63,314 nt of DNA from CAZAYP01 sp964489425 [NCBI: uncultured Verrucomicrobiota bacterium] (GTDB taxonomy: Bacteria; Verrucomicrobiota; Kiritimatiellia; RZYC01), in the NCBI GenBank assembly GCA_964489425.1, contig CAZAYP010000028.1:1-63314 (forward strand). Direction: 5' to 3'. The position numbers were made by a program, and so were the translations under genes. The notes below the pieces were generated by a model. It saw nothing but the letters and a program-made list of their open reading frames with translations. It did not search any database and had not been told where the DNA came from. This document shows positions 21,313 through 28,187 of the stretch, piece after piece; position 1 is the first letter of the stretch, and every line of letters begins with the position of its first letter.

Positions 21313-21595
21313 CTGCCGCCATCCTTTCCATGACCGGCCCTGTTCCTGCCGGCGCTGACCGGGATACTCCATCCCGGTTCTGCAGCAATCGCCCGGCGTC
21401 TTGACAGCGCCCGATTACAGCCCCCAGAGCGCAACTGCTTAACCATAGCGGCGCCTTGGATGCAAAGTATTTTTCTGGCACATTTTTTCACCTGGCAACC
21501 GATTTCTCCGCCCGGCGACGGCAGGCGCTTGGGCAACGCCGGCCCCTACGCGCAGCGCCCGGGCGCAGGGATAAAGAATATTTGCGGCCGCGCTC

Positions 21596-21624
21596 TTGAC
21601 GGCTCCGCGTTATGAGCATATGTT
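21596..21624 (+). promoter_or_regulatory. Sigma70-like promoter of the iron-sulfur cluster
   Basis: A -35 box TTGACG (21596-21601) and a -10 box TATGTT (21619-21624) are separated by 17 bp. This is good spacing, and they lie 37 bp upstream of the DUF134 start codon. AAAAGGA lies before that start. The 348-bp region between the divergent TatT-like gene and DUF134 holds no other gene that I can see. Confidence 0.55.
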
Positions 21625-21626
21625 CA
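21613..21626. promoter_or_regulatory. Palindromic operator candidate over the -10 box
   Basis: TGAGCATATGTTCA is a 14-bp palindrome with only one non-matching pair. It overlaps the -10 element of the promoter, so a bound dimer would block transcription. The first gene downstream is the putative helix-turn-helix regulator DUF134, so autoregulation is plausible but inferred. Confidence 0.45.
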
Positions 21627-21660
21627 CATTGTAAATGAGTCGATGAAAAGGATGCCATAG

Positions 21661-22053
21661 ATGCCCAGACCTTTTTGCTTGCGGCGTGTCGGCCTGTCAC
21701 CGAGCGCCACGTATTTCAAGCCCGCGGGCATACCGATCCGCGATCTGGAAGAGATCGTTATGACGCTGGATGAACTGGAATCCCTCCGCCTGGCTGATTT
21801 TGAGGGCCTTTACCAGGAGCAAGCCGCGGAACGAATGAAGGTCTCCCGGCCCACCTTTGCCCGCATTGTCGAAGCCGCCCGCAAAAAAGTGGCCGACGCC
21901 CTGATCCATGGCAAGGCATTACGCATGGAAGGCGGCCCGGTCTTGCCTTCGCCGGCGGCACCGCATGCTCCGGGCGGTGGGCGCTGCTGTTGCGCCCACC
22001 GTCGCCATGGGCGCGAAGGGGCAGACCCCAACAAAAACGAGGGAGCATCATGA
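21661..22053 (+). CDS. DUF134 (UPF0251) helix-turn-helix protein
   Basis: This 130-aa protein has the DUF134 signature. MPRP is at the N-terminus, then FKPAGIPIRDLEEIVMTLDELESLRLAD, and a DNA-binding-like helix pair YQEQAAERMKVSRPTFARIVEAARKKVADAL. The tail carries a Cys/His cluster (RCCCAHRRH) that could bind metal. DUF134 genes typically sit beside NifX-like and Mrp-type genes, as here. It is likely the cluster regulator, perhaps sensing metal or iron-sulfur status. The stop overlaps the NifX-like start (ATGA). Confidence 0.85.
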   Translation: MPRPFCLRRVGLSPSATYFKPAGIPIRDLEEIVMTLDELESLRLADFEGLYQEQAAERMKVSRPTFARIVEAARKKVADALIHGKALRMEGGPVLPSPAAPHAPGGGRCCCAHRRHGREGADPNKNEGAS

Positions 22054-22412
22054 AAATAGCCATCACGGCAAAAGCAGATGACCTGAACGGAGAACTCGAT
22101 CCACACTTTGGGCGGGCGCGGAAAATTATCCTGATATGCCCTGAAACCGGCGAGTTTACTGTGCATGACAACCAGCAGAACCTGAATGCCGTTCAAGGCG
22201 CGGGCATCCAGGCTGCCCAAACCGTGGCCGGGTTGGGCGCCGAAATCCTGATCACCGGCAACGTCGGGCCCAAGGCGTTCCAGGCGCTGTCGGCGGCGGG
22301 AATCAAGGTCTACCTGGCCCCGGCTGGCAGCATCGCCAATGTGTTGGAGGCTTTTCGCGGCAACAAGCTGCAAGAAGCGACTGCCGCGACCAAGGAAGCA
22401 CATTGGGCCTGA
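22050..22412 (+). CDS. NifX/NifB-like FeMo-cofactor-binding domain protein
   Basis: This 120-aa protein starts at the ATG overlapping the DUF134 stop; GAGGGAG lies upstream. It has the dinitrogenase iron-molybdenum cofactor domain pattern: MKIAIT, LDPHFGRARKIILICPETGE, GAGIQAAQTVAGLGAEILITGNVGPKAFQAL, then AGIKVYLA. In the nitrogenase system this domain carries iron-sulfur or FeMo-co precursors. No nitrogenase structural genes are in the window, so it is more likely a general metal-sulfur cluster carrier acting with the Mrp/MinD proteins downstream. Confidence 0.9.
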   Translation: MKIAITAKADDLNGELDPHFGRARKIILICPETGEFTVHDNQQNLNAVQGAGIQAAQTVAGLGAEILITGNVGPKAFQALSAAGIKVYLAPAGSIANVLEAFRGNKLQEATAATKEAHWA

Positions 22413-22460
22413 TTGGCCCAACAAAGAGAGCCGTCAAACAGCAACCAAAGGAGGAGTGTC

Positions 22461-22676
22461 ATGCCAAGAGGAAATGGAACAGGCCCTGGAGGCCGGGGCG
22501 CGGGAACAGGTCGGGGGCGCGGTCCTTGCGGCGCCGGGCAACGTTCGGGGCCAGGAGCGGGCGCGGGACCGTGCGGTAACCAGGGTGGCGGCCGCGGCGC
22601 CGGGCGGGGAGCGGGCGGAATGGGCCGCCAAATGCGCCAGGGCCAGGGTGGCGGCCGCAATCGCAAAGGCGGCTAA
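22461..22676 (+). CDS. Gly/Arg-rich DUF5320-like small protein
   Basis: This 71-aa protein starts at the ATG (22461) behind AAAGGAGGAG, an excellent ribosome-binding site. The frame extends upstream, but not behind such a site. It opens with MPRGNGTGPGGRGAGTGRG, the usual start of DUF5320-type peptides. Gly-Arg-Gln repeats follow, with two Gly-Pro-Cys-Gly-type motifs (GPCGAG, GPCGNQ). Such peptides accompany NifX/Mrp genes in anaerobes. The two cysteines could ligate a metal or cluster. The role is unknown. Confidence 0.7.
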   Translation: MPRGNGTGPGGRGAGTGRGRGPCGAGQRSGPGAGAGPCGNQGGGRGAGRGAGGMGRQMRQGQGGGRNRKGG

Positions 22677-22709
22677 TAACAGCCGGACCCCAAGTCGAGA
22701 AATGCCAGT

Positions 22710-22764
22710 CGGCATGGCGGTGGGTTGCGTACTTCAATCGGCGCCCCTTGCTACCGCCATGCCG
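22710..22764. promoter_or_regulatory. 12-bp-stem hairpin upstream of the PLP enzyme gene
   Basis: CGGCATGGCGGT (22710-22721) is exactly complementary to ACCGCCATGCCG (22753-22764), with a 31-nt loop. It sits between the Gly-rich peptide gene and the cystathionine-synthase-like gene. It may be a partial terminator, an attenuator or an mRNA processing site. There is no U-tract. A TTGACC box lies just downstream, so a secondary promoter is possible. Confidence 0.4.
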
Positions 22765-22821
22765 GATGGTACATTGACCTATTGATTCCATTGCGCCCCG
22801 TAATCCAAGCAAGAGAACCCC

Positions 22822-24015
22822 ATGCCCCATAAAGAACCACGGTCCCCACGCAAACCGCGCACCAAGCCCAGCGACCCATTGACGCCGTACGGGAACCGGC
22901 CCATGGTGACGCCGATCGTCAATGCCGTCAATTACGAGTACCTTGACTTTGAGGTATTGCGCAAGATCACGGATGGCGAAGTGGACGGCTACACCTACCA
23001 TCGCGACGACAACCCGACCGTGCGCGCCGTGGAAACGCGGCTGGCGCACATGGAAGGCGCGGAAGACTGCGTGGTCTGCACCACCGGCATGGCGGCTTGC
23101 ACGATGGTCTACCTCACGTATCTGCGGGCGGGGGGCCACCTGCTGCTGTTCCATGATATCTACGGCGCCCATTACAAGATGGCGTTGATTCTCGAGCGGT
23201 TGGGCGTCCAGGTTACCTGGGTGGACGCCGCAGACTGGCGGACGCTGGAACGTCATGTGCAGCCCAACACCCAGATGATTTTCCTCGAGACGCCCAGCAA
23301 CCCCTTATGCAAGGTCATTGATATTGCCCAGACCAGGTCCATGGCCGACCGCGTGGGGGCCATGGTCGTGGTAGACAACACCTTCGCCACGCCTTATCAC
23401 CAGAACCCACTGGCGCTGGGCGCTCACTTGGTGGTCCATAGCGCCACCAAGGCGCTGGGCGGCCACAACGACCTGATGGCCGGCGCGATCGCGGGCGCCG
23501 CGCCACATTACGACAAACTCTGGTTCACGCGCCAGGCCATCGGCGCCACGCTGGACGCCTATTCGGCCTCGCTGCTCGAACGCGGGTTGAAAACCTTCGA
23601 CCTTCGGGCGGAGCGCATGGCCACCAATGCCATGGCCGTGGCGGAGCACTTGCTGAAATGCCCGCGGGTGTCCCAGGTACGCTACCCCGGCCTGGCCACC
23701 AGCGCCGACCACGACGTGGCCGCGCGCCAGATGCGCCGGGGCTTTGGCGGGGTGCTGGCCTTTGATGTGGGCGAAAGCCTGGACGACGCCAAGCGCTTCG
23801 TCTCCGCGTTGCAGGTCATCTATCATGCCGTCAGCCTGGGATCCACGGAATCGCTCATCTGCATCCCCTACCTGACCACCATGCTGTACATGCCTGCCGA
23901 GCGGCGCACGACCTTTGGGGTCAAACCCAACACCGTGCGGCTGTCGGTGGGCATCGAGCCCGCGGCCGAGTTGCTGGCGGATATCGATCAGGCGCTGCGG
24001 CACGGTAAGGAGTAG
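22822..24015 (+). CDS. Cys/Met-metabolism PLP enzyme (gamma-synthase/gamma-lyase type)
   Basis: This 397-aa protein belongs to the trans-sulfuration fold-type I PLP family. Visible are TYHRDDNPTVRAVETRLAHMEGAE, the cofactor-binding TTGMAA, ETPSNPLCKVIDI, VVVDNTFATPYHQNPL, and SATKALGGHND with the PLP lysine at about 210. The C-terminal part has SLGSTESLICIP and TVRLSVGIE. The family includes cystathionine gamma-synthase, cystathionine lyases and methionine gamma-lyase; these cannot be told apart reliably by eye. A sulfide- or thiol-releasing lyase would fit a cluster of iron-sulfur assembly genes. It is followed 8 bp later by the DsrE gene. Confidence 0.85.
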   Translation: MPHKEPRSPRKPRTKPSDPLTPYGNRPMVTPIVNAVNYEYLDFEVLRKITDGEVDGYTYHRDDNPTVRAVETRLAHMEGAEDCVVCTTGMAACTMVYLTYLRAGGHLLLFHDIYGAHYKMALILERLGVQVTWVDAADWRTLERHVQPNTQMIFLETPSNPLCKVIDIAQTRSMADRVGAMVVVDNTFATPYHQNPLALGAHLVVHSATKALGGHNDLMAGAIAGAAPHYDKLWFTRQAIGATLDAYSASLLERGLKTFDLRAERMATNAMAVAEHLLKCPRVSQVRYPGLATSADHDVAARQMRRGFGGVLAFDVGESLDDAKRFVSALQVIYHAVSLGSTESLICIPYLTTMLYMPAERRTTFGVKPNTVRLSVGIEPAAELLADIDQALRHGKE

Positions 24016-24023
24016 GAGAATCC

Positions 24024-24380
24024 ATGAACATCCTCATCATCTTCAACCGGCCACCCTATGACAACACGGACGTGACCTGGAACGGCCTGCGTCTGGCCGG
24101 CCAGTTGGTGCAGAAAGGACAAGCCGTGCGCATGTTTCTCATGAACGATGCCGTGGACATGGCGCGGGAAAGCTGCAAGGCGCCGGCCGGTTATGACCAG
24201 GACCTGGTCGCCATGCTCAAGGACCTAATCGCCAAAGGCGCCATGGTGAAAGTCTGCGGAACCTGCATGGCGCGCTGCGGGATCCATAAAAACGAGCCGT
24301 ATTATGCGGGCGCCACCCAGGCCACCATGGCGGAACTGGCGGACTGGGCGATCTCCAGCGACAAGGTAATATCTTTTTGA
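24024..24380 (+). CDS. DsrE-family protein
   Basis: This 118-aa protein starts after GGAGAATCC. It shows the DsrE/DsrF-like pattern: MNILIIFNRPPYDNTDVTWNGLRLAGQLVQKG, VRMFLMNDAVDMAR, then KVCGTCMARCGI, with candidate sulfur-carrying cysteines, and ATMAELADWAISSDKVISF. Such small proteins transfer sulfane sulfur or act in sulfur relay. Placement between a sulfur-amino-acid enzyme and Fe-S ATPases supports sulfur delivery. Its TGA overlaps the next start by one base (TGATG). Confidence 0.85.
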   Translation: MNILIIFNRPPYDNTDVTWNGLRLAGQLVQKGQAVRMFLMNDAVDMARESCKAPAGYDQDLVAMLKDLIAKGAMVKVCGTCMARCGIHKNEPYYAGATQATMAELADWAISSDKVISF

Positions 24381-25249
24381 TGGGCGCGGGTTTCCATTGG
24401 GCGGTGGCCAGCGGCAAAGGCGGTACCGGGAAGACTACGGTGGCCGTGAGTTTGGCGCTCCTGCTGGCCGAACAGGGTTGTGCGGTGCATTACCTGGATT
24501 GCGATGTGGAAGAGCCCAACGGCCACATTTTTCTGAAACCCGTGATCGCGGAGTCCTTCCCGGCAAGCATCCCCGTTCCGGTGGTTGACCCGCAGAAGTG
24601 TACGGCTTGCGGAGCCTGTGCCAAGGTGTGCGAATATAACGCCATGGCCGTGCTGAAAACCGCGCTGGTGTTCCCCGAGCTATGCCACGGGTGCGGCGGC
24701 TGCACCTTGGCATGCCCGGCGGGCGCCATCCAAGAGCAACCGCGTCCCATGGGCGTTGTGGAACAGGGCCAGGCAGGACCCCTTGGGTTTATCCAAGGTC
24801 GGATCAACGTCGGCGAACCCATGTCGCCGCCCTTGATTCGCGCGGTGATCAAAGTCGCGCCCGCCAACGGTGTGGCAATCCTCGATGCCCCGCCTGGCAC
24901 GGCCTGCCCGGTGGTCACGACCCTGCGCGCCGCCGATTACGTCCTTTTGGTTACCGAACCAACCCCCTTTGGCCTGAATGACCTGCGCCTGGCTGTGGAT
25001 TTAACCCGCCAGCTAGGCCGGCCATGCGGCATCGTGGTCAATCGAGCAGACGCTGAGAATGACGCCGTGCAAGCCTACTGCCAAGCCGAACGCCTGGAGG
25101 TACTGGCGGAAATCCCGGACGACCGGACGGTAGCTGAAGCCTATTCGCGCGGCGAGATGCCGGCACAGACTGTCCCGGCCTTCCGCGCCGCCTTACATGG
25201 ACTGGCGGACCGGCTGGTCATGAAGCTGCCCCAGAGGCTGCGGCCATGA
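24380..25249 (+). CDS. MinD-type ATPase with inserted 2x[4Fe-4S] ferredoxin domain (first)
   Basis: This 289-aa protein begins at the ATG overlapping the DsrE stop; a TTG one codon earlier is also in frame. The deviant Walker A is ASGKGGTGKTT near the N-terminus. Inserted after the first part are two ferredoxin motifs, CTACGACAKVCEYNAM and CHGCGGCTLACPAGAI. The ATPase fold continues with ILDAPPGTACPVV and LLVTEPTPFGLNDL. This architecture is a MinD-superfamily P-loop ATPase with ferredoxin insertion, usually encoded in tandem pairs in anaerobes. It probably assembles or transfers iron-sulfur or other metal clusters in the cytoplasm, with ATP hydrolysis as a switch. Confidence 0.9.
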   Translation: MGAGFHWAVASGKGGTGKTTVAVSLALLLAEQGCAVHYLDCDVEEPNGHIFLKPVIAESFPASIPVPVVDPQKCTACGACAKVCEYNAMAVLKTALVFPELCHGCGGCTLACPAGAIQEQPRPMGVVEQGQAGPLGFIQGRINVGEPMSPPLIRAVIKVAPANGVAILDAPPGTACPVVTTLRAADYVLLVTEPTPFGLNDLRLAVDLTRQLGRPCGIVVNRADAENDAVQAYCQAERLEVLAEIPDDRTVAEAYSRGEMPAQTVPAFRAALHGLADRLVMKLPQRLRP

Positions 25250-26166
25250 AGGAACTGGTCATCATCAGTGGCAAAGGCGGCACGGGCAAAACTAGTGTAA
25301 CGGCAGCCTTTGCGGCGCTGGCTGGCCAGGCCGTGCTGGCCGATTGCGACGTGGACGCGGCAGACTGGCATCTGCTGCTGCAGCCGCAAATCCGCCGGCG
25401 CGAACAATTCCGCAGTGGTCATGTGGCCATGATCCGGCCGCCAGATTGCACCGCCTGCGGCGCATGCCAGATGCATTGCCGTTTTGATGCCGTGCGTCAG
25501 GAACCCGGACCCGGCGGCAGGCCCGTGTATCGCATCGAACCCGTGGCGTGCGAGGGATGCGGCGTTTGCGTATGGCAATGCCCGTCCAAGGCCATCGATT
25601 TTCCAGAACGGACCAGCGGCGAATGGTATGTCTCCGATACGCGCTGGGGCCCTCTCGTCCATGCCCGCTTGCATCCCGGCGCGGAAAACTCGGGCAAACT
25701 GGTGGCCCGGGTACGCGAGGAAGCCCGCCAATTGGCCCAAACGCGGAAATTGGACCTGGTCCTGATCGATGGACCTCCGGGCATTGGCTGCCCCGTGATT
25801 GCCTCGATCACCGGCGCCGCCCTGGTCCTGATTGTGACCGAGCCCACCCTGTCAGGGGAACACGATCTGGTACGGGTGCTGGACTTAACGCGGCATTTCA
25901 AGATTCCGGCTCTGGTGTGCGTGAACAAGTGGGACATTAACCCGGCCCAGACCGAAGCCATTGAACGCCAGGCCCAGCAAGCTGGCGCCGGCGTGGCCGG
26001 GCGGGTTCGCTATGATCGCGCCATCACCCGGGCGCAACGGGCCGGGAAAAGTGTTGTCGAACTGGCGGAGGAAGCAGTGTCCATGGATTTGCAAGCCGTT
26101 TGGCAGAGCGCGCAGCGCGATCTATCGGGCAATGATCCATGCAAACCAGCGAGCAAAAGGAGATGA
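25246..26166 (+). CDS. MinD-type ATPase with inserted 2x[4Fe-4S] ferredoxin domain (second)
   Basis: This 306-aa paralogue of the preceding gene overlaps it by ATGA. It has Walker A SGKGGTGKTS, switch-like DCDVDAADWHLLL, then CTACGACQMHCRFDAV and CEGCGVCVWQCPSKAI. IDGPPGIGCPV and VTEPTLSGEHDL follow. The two proteins probably form a heterodimer, since both are needed in conserved pairs of this family. The protein ends in a Lys/Arg-rich tail 6 bp before the Mrp-like gene. Confidence 0.9.
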   Translation: MKELVIISGKGGTGKTSVTAAFAALAGQAVLADCDVDAADWHLLLQPQIRRREQFRSGHVAMIRPPDCTACGACQMHCRFDAVRQEPGPGGRPVYRIEPVACEGCGVCVWQCPSKAIDFPERTSGEWYVSDTRWGPLVHARLHPGAENSGKLVARVREEARQLAQTRKLDLVLIDGPPGIGCPVIASITGAALVLIVTEPTLSGEHDLVRVLDLTRHFKIPALVCVNKWDINPAQTEAIERQAQQAGAGVAGRVRYDRAITRAQRAGKSVVELAEEAVSMDLQAVWQSAQRDLSGNDPCKPASKRR

Positions 26167-26172
26167 ATCGGA

Positions 26173-27435
26173 ATGAACGAGGAAAAAAATATATCAGCCG
26201 GCGCCGCGGCGCAGCACAAAAGCGGGCCAGCCCCGAATGCCTCCTTGGAAGAGTTCCTGGAACAGCAAGCCCTGGAAGAGCGCCTGCGGACCATCCGACA
26301 CAAGATCATTGTGCTGTCCGGCAAGGGCGGGGTGGGCAAGAGCACGGTGGCGGTCAATGTCGCGGTAGCGTTGCTCAAGGCCGGCCACCAGGTCGGCCTG
26401 CTGGATGTGGACATCCACGGCCCGTCCATCCCCACCATGCTGGGCATGCAGAATGAGACGGTCCGCACCCAGGACGACCAGATCATCCCGGTTGAGCACG
26501 CCGGGCTCAAGGTGATGTCCATCGGGTTCCTGCTCCGCCAGCGCGACGACGCCTTGATCTGGCGCGGCCCGATGAAGATGGGCGTGATCAAACAGTTCCT
26601 CAAGGACGTAATCTGGGGCGACCTGGATTACCTGATCATTGATTCGCCACCCGGCACCGGGGACGAACCCTTGTCCGTGTGCCAGTTGGCCGCGCCGCTG
26701 GACGGCGCGCTGGTCGTGACCACGCCCCAGGACGTGGCCACCGCGGATGTGCGCAAATCCATCAATTTCTGCCACAAATTGCAGTTGCCAGTGCTGGGCG
26801 TCATCGAGAACATGAGCGGGTTTGCCTGCCCGCATTGCGGAACCGTCACGGACATTTTCAAGCGCGGTGGCGGCGAACGCATGGCCAGGGACATGGGCGT
26901 GCCGTTCCTGGGGCGCATCCCCATTGACCCGCGCCTGGGCGCTGCTTGTGACGACGGCCAGCCGTTCGTCCACCAGCACACGGAGACAGAAACCGCCCGC
27001 GCCTTTGCGCGCATTATCGCGCCCATGATGGAGGCGGCCGGCAACCCATCGGATAAACCCGCAACAACCAGCCAAGACAACCAGGAGGATCACATCTTGA
27101 AGATCGCCATTCCCATGGCCAGCGGCAAGCTCTGCATGCACTTCGGCCATTGCGAGCAGTTCGCCCTGATCGAGGCGGACCAAGCAACCATGAAAATCAA
27201 GTGCCAGACCATGCTGACCCCGCCGCCGCACGAGCCGGGCGTGCTGCCACGCTGGCTGCACGAGCAGGGCGCCAACGTGATCATTGCCGGCGGCATGGGC
27301 CAGCGGGCGCAAGCGCTCTTCGCGGAAAACGGCATAAAAGTAGTCGTGGGCGCGCCGGCCGACGCCCCGGAGATCCTGGTCGCCGCTTTCCTGGGCGGAA
27401 CATTGCAATCAGGAACAAATGTGTGTGACCATTGA
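26173..27435 (+). CDS. Mrp/NBP35-type ATPase fused to a NifX-like domain
   Basis: This 420-aa fusion starts after AAGGAGATGAATCGGA. Residues 1-290 are an Mrp/ApbC/NBP35 iron-sulfur carrier: Walker A SGKGGVGKST, DVDIHGPSIPTMLG, IIDSPPGTGDEPLSV, ENMSGFACPHCG with the CxxC that holds a bridging cluster, and PFLGRIPIDPRL. A linker rich in Asp/Gln (about 295-308) leads to a C-terminal NifX-like domain (about 309-420): KIAIPMASGKLCMHFGHCEQFALIE, GANVIIAGGMGQRAQALFAENGIKVVVGA. The combination suggests that a carrier ATPase and a cofactor-binding module work on the same cluster. An internal ribosome-binding site precedes the second domain. Confidence 0.9.
   Translation: MNEEKNISAGAAAQHKSGPAPNASLEEFLEQQALEERLRTIRHKIIVLSGKGGVGKSTVAVNVAVALLKAGHQVGLLDVDIHGPSIPTMLGMQNETVRTQDDQIIPVEHAGLKVMSIGFLLRQRDDALIWRGPMKMGVIKQFLKDVIWGDLDYLIIDSPPGTGDEPLSVCQLAAPLDGALVVTTPQDVATADVRKSINFCHKLQLPVLGVIENMSGFACPHCGTVTDIFKRGGGERMARDMGVPFLGRIPIDPRLGAACDDGQPFVHQHTETETARAFARIIAPMMEAAGNPSDKPATTSQDNQEDHILKIAIPMASGKLCMHFGHCEQFALIEADQATMKIKCQTMLTPPPHEPGVLPRWLHEQGANVIIAGGMGQRAQALFAENGIKVVVGAPADAPEILVAAFLGGTLQSGTNVCDH
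27083..27099 (+). promoter_or_regulatory. Internal Shine-Dalgarno and in-frame TTG at the domain junction
   Basis: AGGAGG (27083-27088) stands 8 bases before an in-frame TTG (27097-27099) exactly where the NifX-like domain begins (LKIAIPM). Translation from here would give a separate 112-aa NifX-like protein as well as the fusion. Alternatively it is a relic of two formerly separate genes. Confidence 0.5.
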
Positions 27436-27497
27436 TTGGAAGGGCCATAAGGCCCATGCAGCAGGTGGAGAACAATACAAGCAACAGGAGGAGCAAG

Positions 27498-27633
27498 ATG
27501 TGCGACACATCCAGACGACGTGATCGTGCCGCCGCCGGGTTCCTGCGGCGTGGCCAAGGAACGGACCGAGAAGGCGGATCCGGATGTCAAATGCCTCGAC
27601 TGGTTCATGTGCCTCAAGAAATGCCCTAAATAA
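27498..27633 (+). pseudogene. Small Cys-rich peptide gene with apparent frameshift
   Basis: An ATG (27498) follows a strong CAGGAGGAG site and starts MCDTSRR. A frame offset by one base (continuing to TAA at 27631-27633) carries the more protein-like sequence VIVPPPGSCGVAKERTEKAD, with VKCLDWFMCLKKCPK at the end. The uninterrupted frame from the ATG gives only an Arg-rich 43-residue peptide. A one-base indel near 27515-27520, real or an assembly error, would join the good site to the Cys-rich peptide of about 44 residues. Its position in the iron-sulfur cluster fits a small metal- or cluster-binding peptide. I do not recognise a named family. Confidence 0.4.
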
Positions 27634-27698
27634 ACAGGAAGACCAGGGTACGGGGCAAAGGCTTGAATGCCTTAGCCCCGTTGCCCGGTGAATCCACC

Positions 27699-28187
27699 AT
27701 GGAATGGAACCCTATCGGTATTATCCGCACCCCCTTTACGCAACCTGCGGGCACGCCCATTCAATCGGCTTTTGCCGCGGGCGCGCCAGGAACCGTTGAG
27801 TTGTTCCCGGAGTTTGCAGACGGGCTCCAGGATCTGGGCGGGTTCGACCGGGTCTGGCTGCTCTATTGCCTCGATCGTGCCCCGGCCGGACGGTTGCGGG
27901 TGATTCCGTTCCGGGACACAGTCGAGCATGGGGTGTTTGCCACGCGCTCGCCCTGCCGGCCCAATCCCCTTGGATTGTCCTGCGTCCGGCTGTTGGCCGT
28001 CGAAGGCCGGATGCTCCGCATTGCGGACGTGGACATGCTGGATGGCACGCCCTTGCTGGACATCAAGCCGTACGTGCCGCGGTTCGACGCCTTTCCCGCC
28101 AGCCGGGCCGGATGGTTCGACACGTCCGGTGTTCAGACCACCCACGCGGACAACCGGTTTGCATCCAGCCCGGAGACGCCGCCATGA
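27699..28187 (+). CDS. TrmO/TsaA-like protein (tRNA m6t6A methyltransferase family)
   Basis: This 162-aa protein uses the ATG at 27699; a TTG 12 codons upstream is the alternative. It has the TsaA beta-barrel pattern: WNPIGIIRTPF, ELFPEFADGLQDLGGFDRVWLLYCL, and the signature TRSPCRPNPLGLSCVRL, then DGTPLLDIKPYVPRFDAF. TrmO methylates t6A37 of tRNA with SAM. Homologues outside the tRNA context occur in metal- or sulfur-related clusters, so its role here could be different. It overlaps the desulfidase gene by ATGA. Confidence 0.85.
   Translation: MEWNPIGIIRTPFTQPAGTPIQSAFAAGAPGTVELFPEFADGLQDLGGFDRVWLLYCLDRAPAGRLRVIPFRDTVEHGVFATRSPCRPNPLGLSCVRLLAVEGRMLRIADVDMLDGTPLLDIKPYVPRFDAFPASRAGWFDTSGVQTTHADNRFASSPETPP

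Noticed and set aside
22050-27435. A nitrogenase cluster suggested by NifX-like domains
   Set aside because: No nifH, nifD, nifK, nifE, nifN or nifB-type radical SAM gene is in the cluster; the families also occur without nitrogenase.
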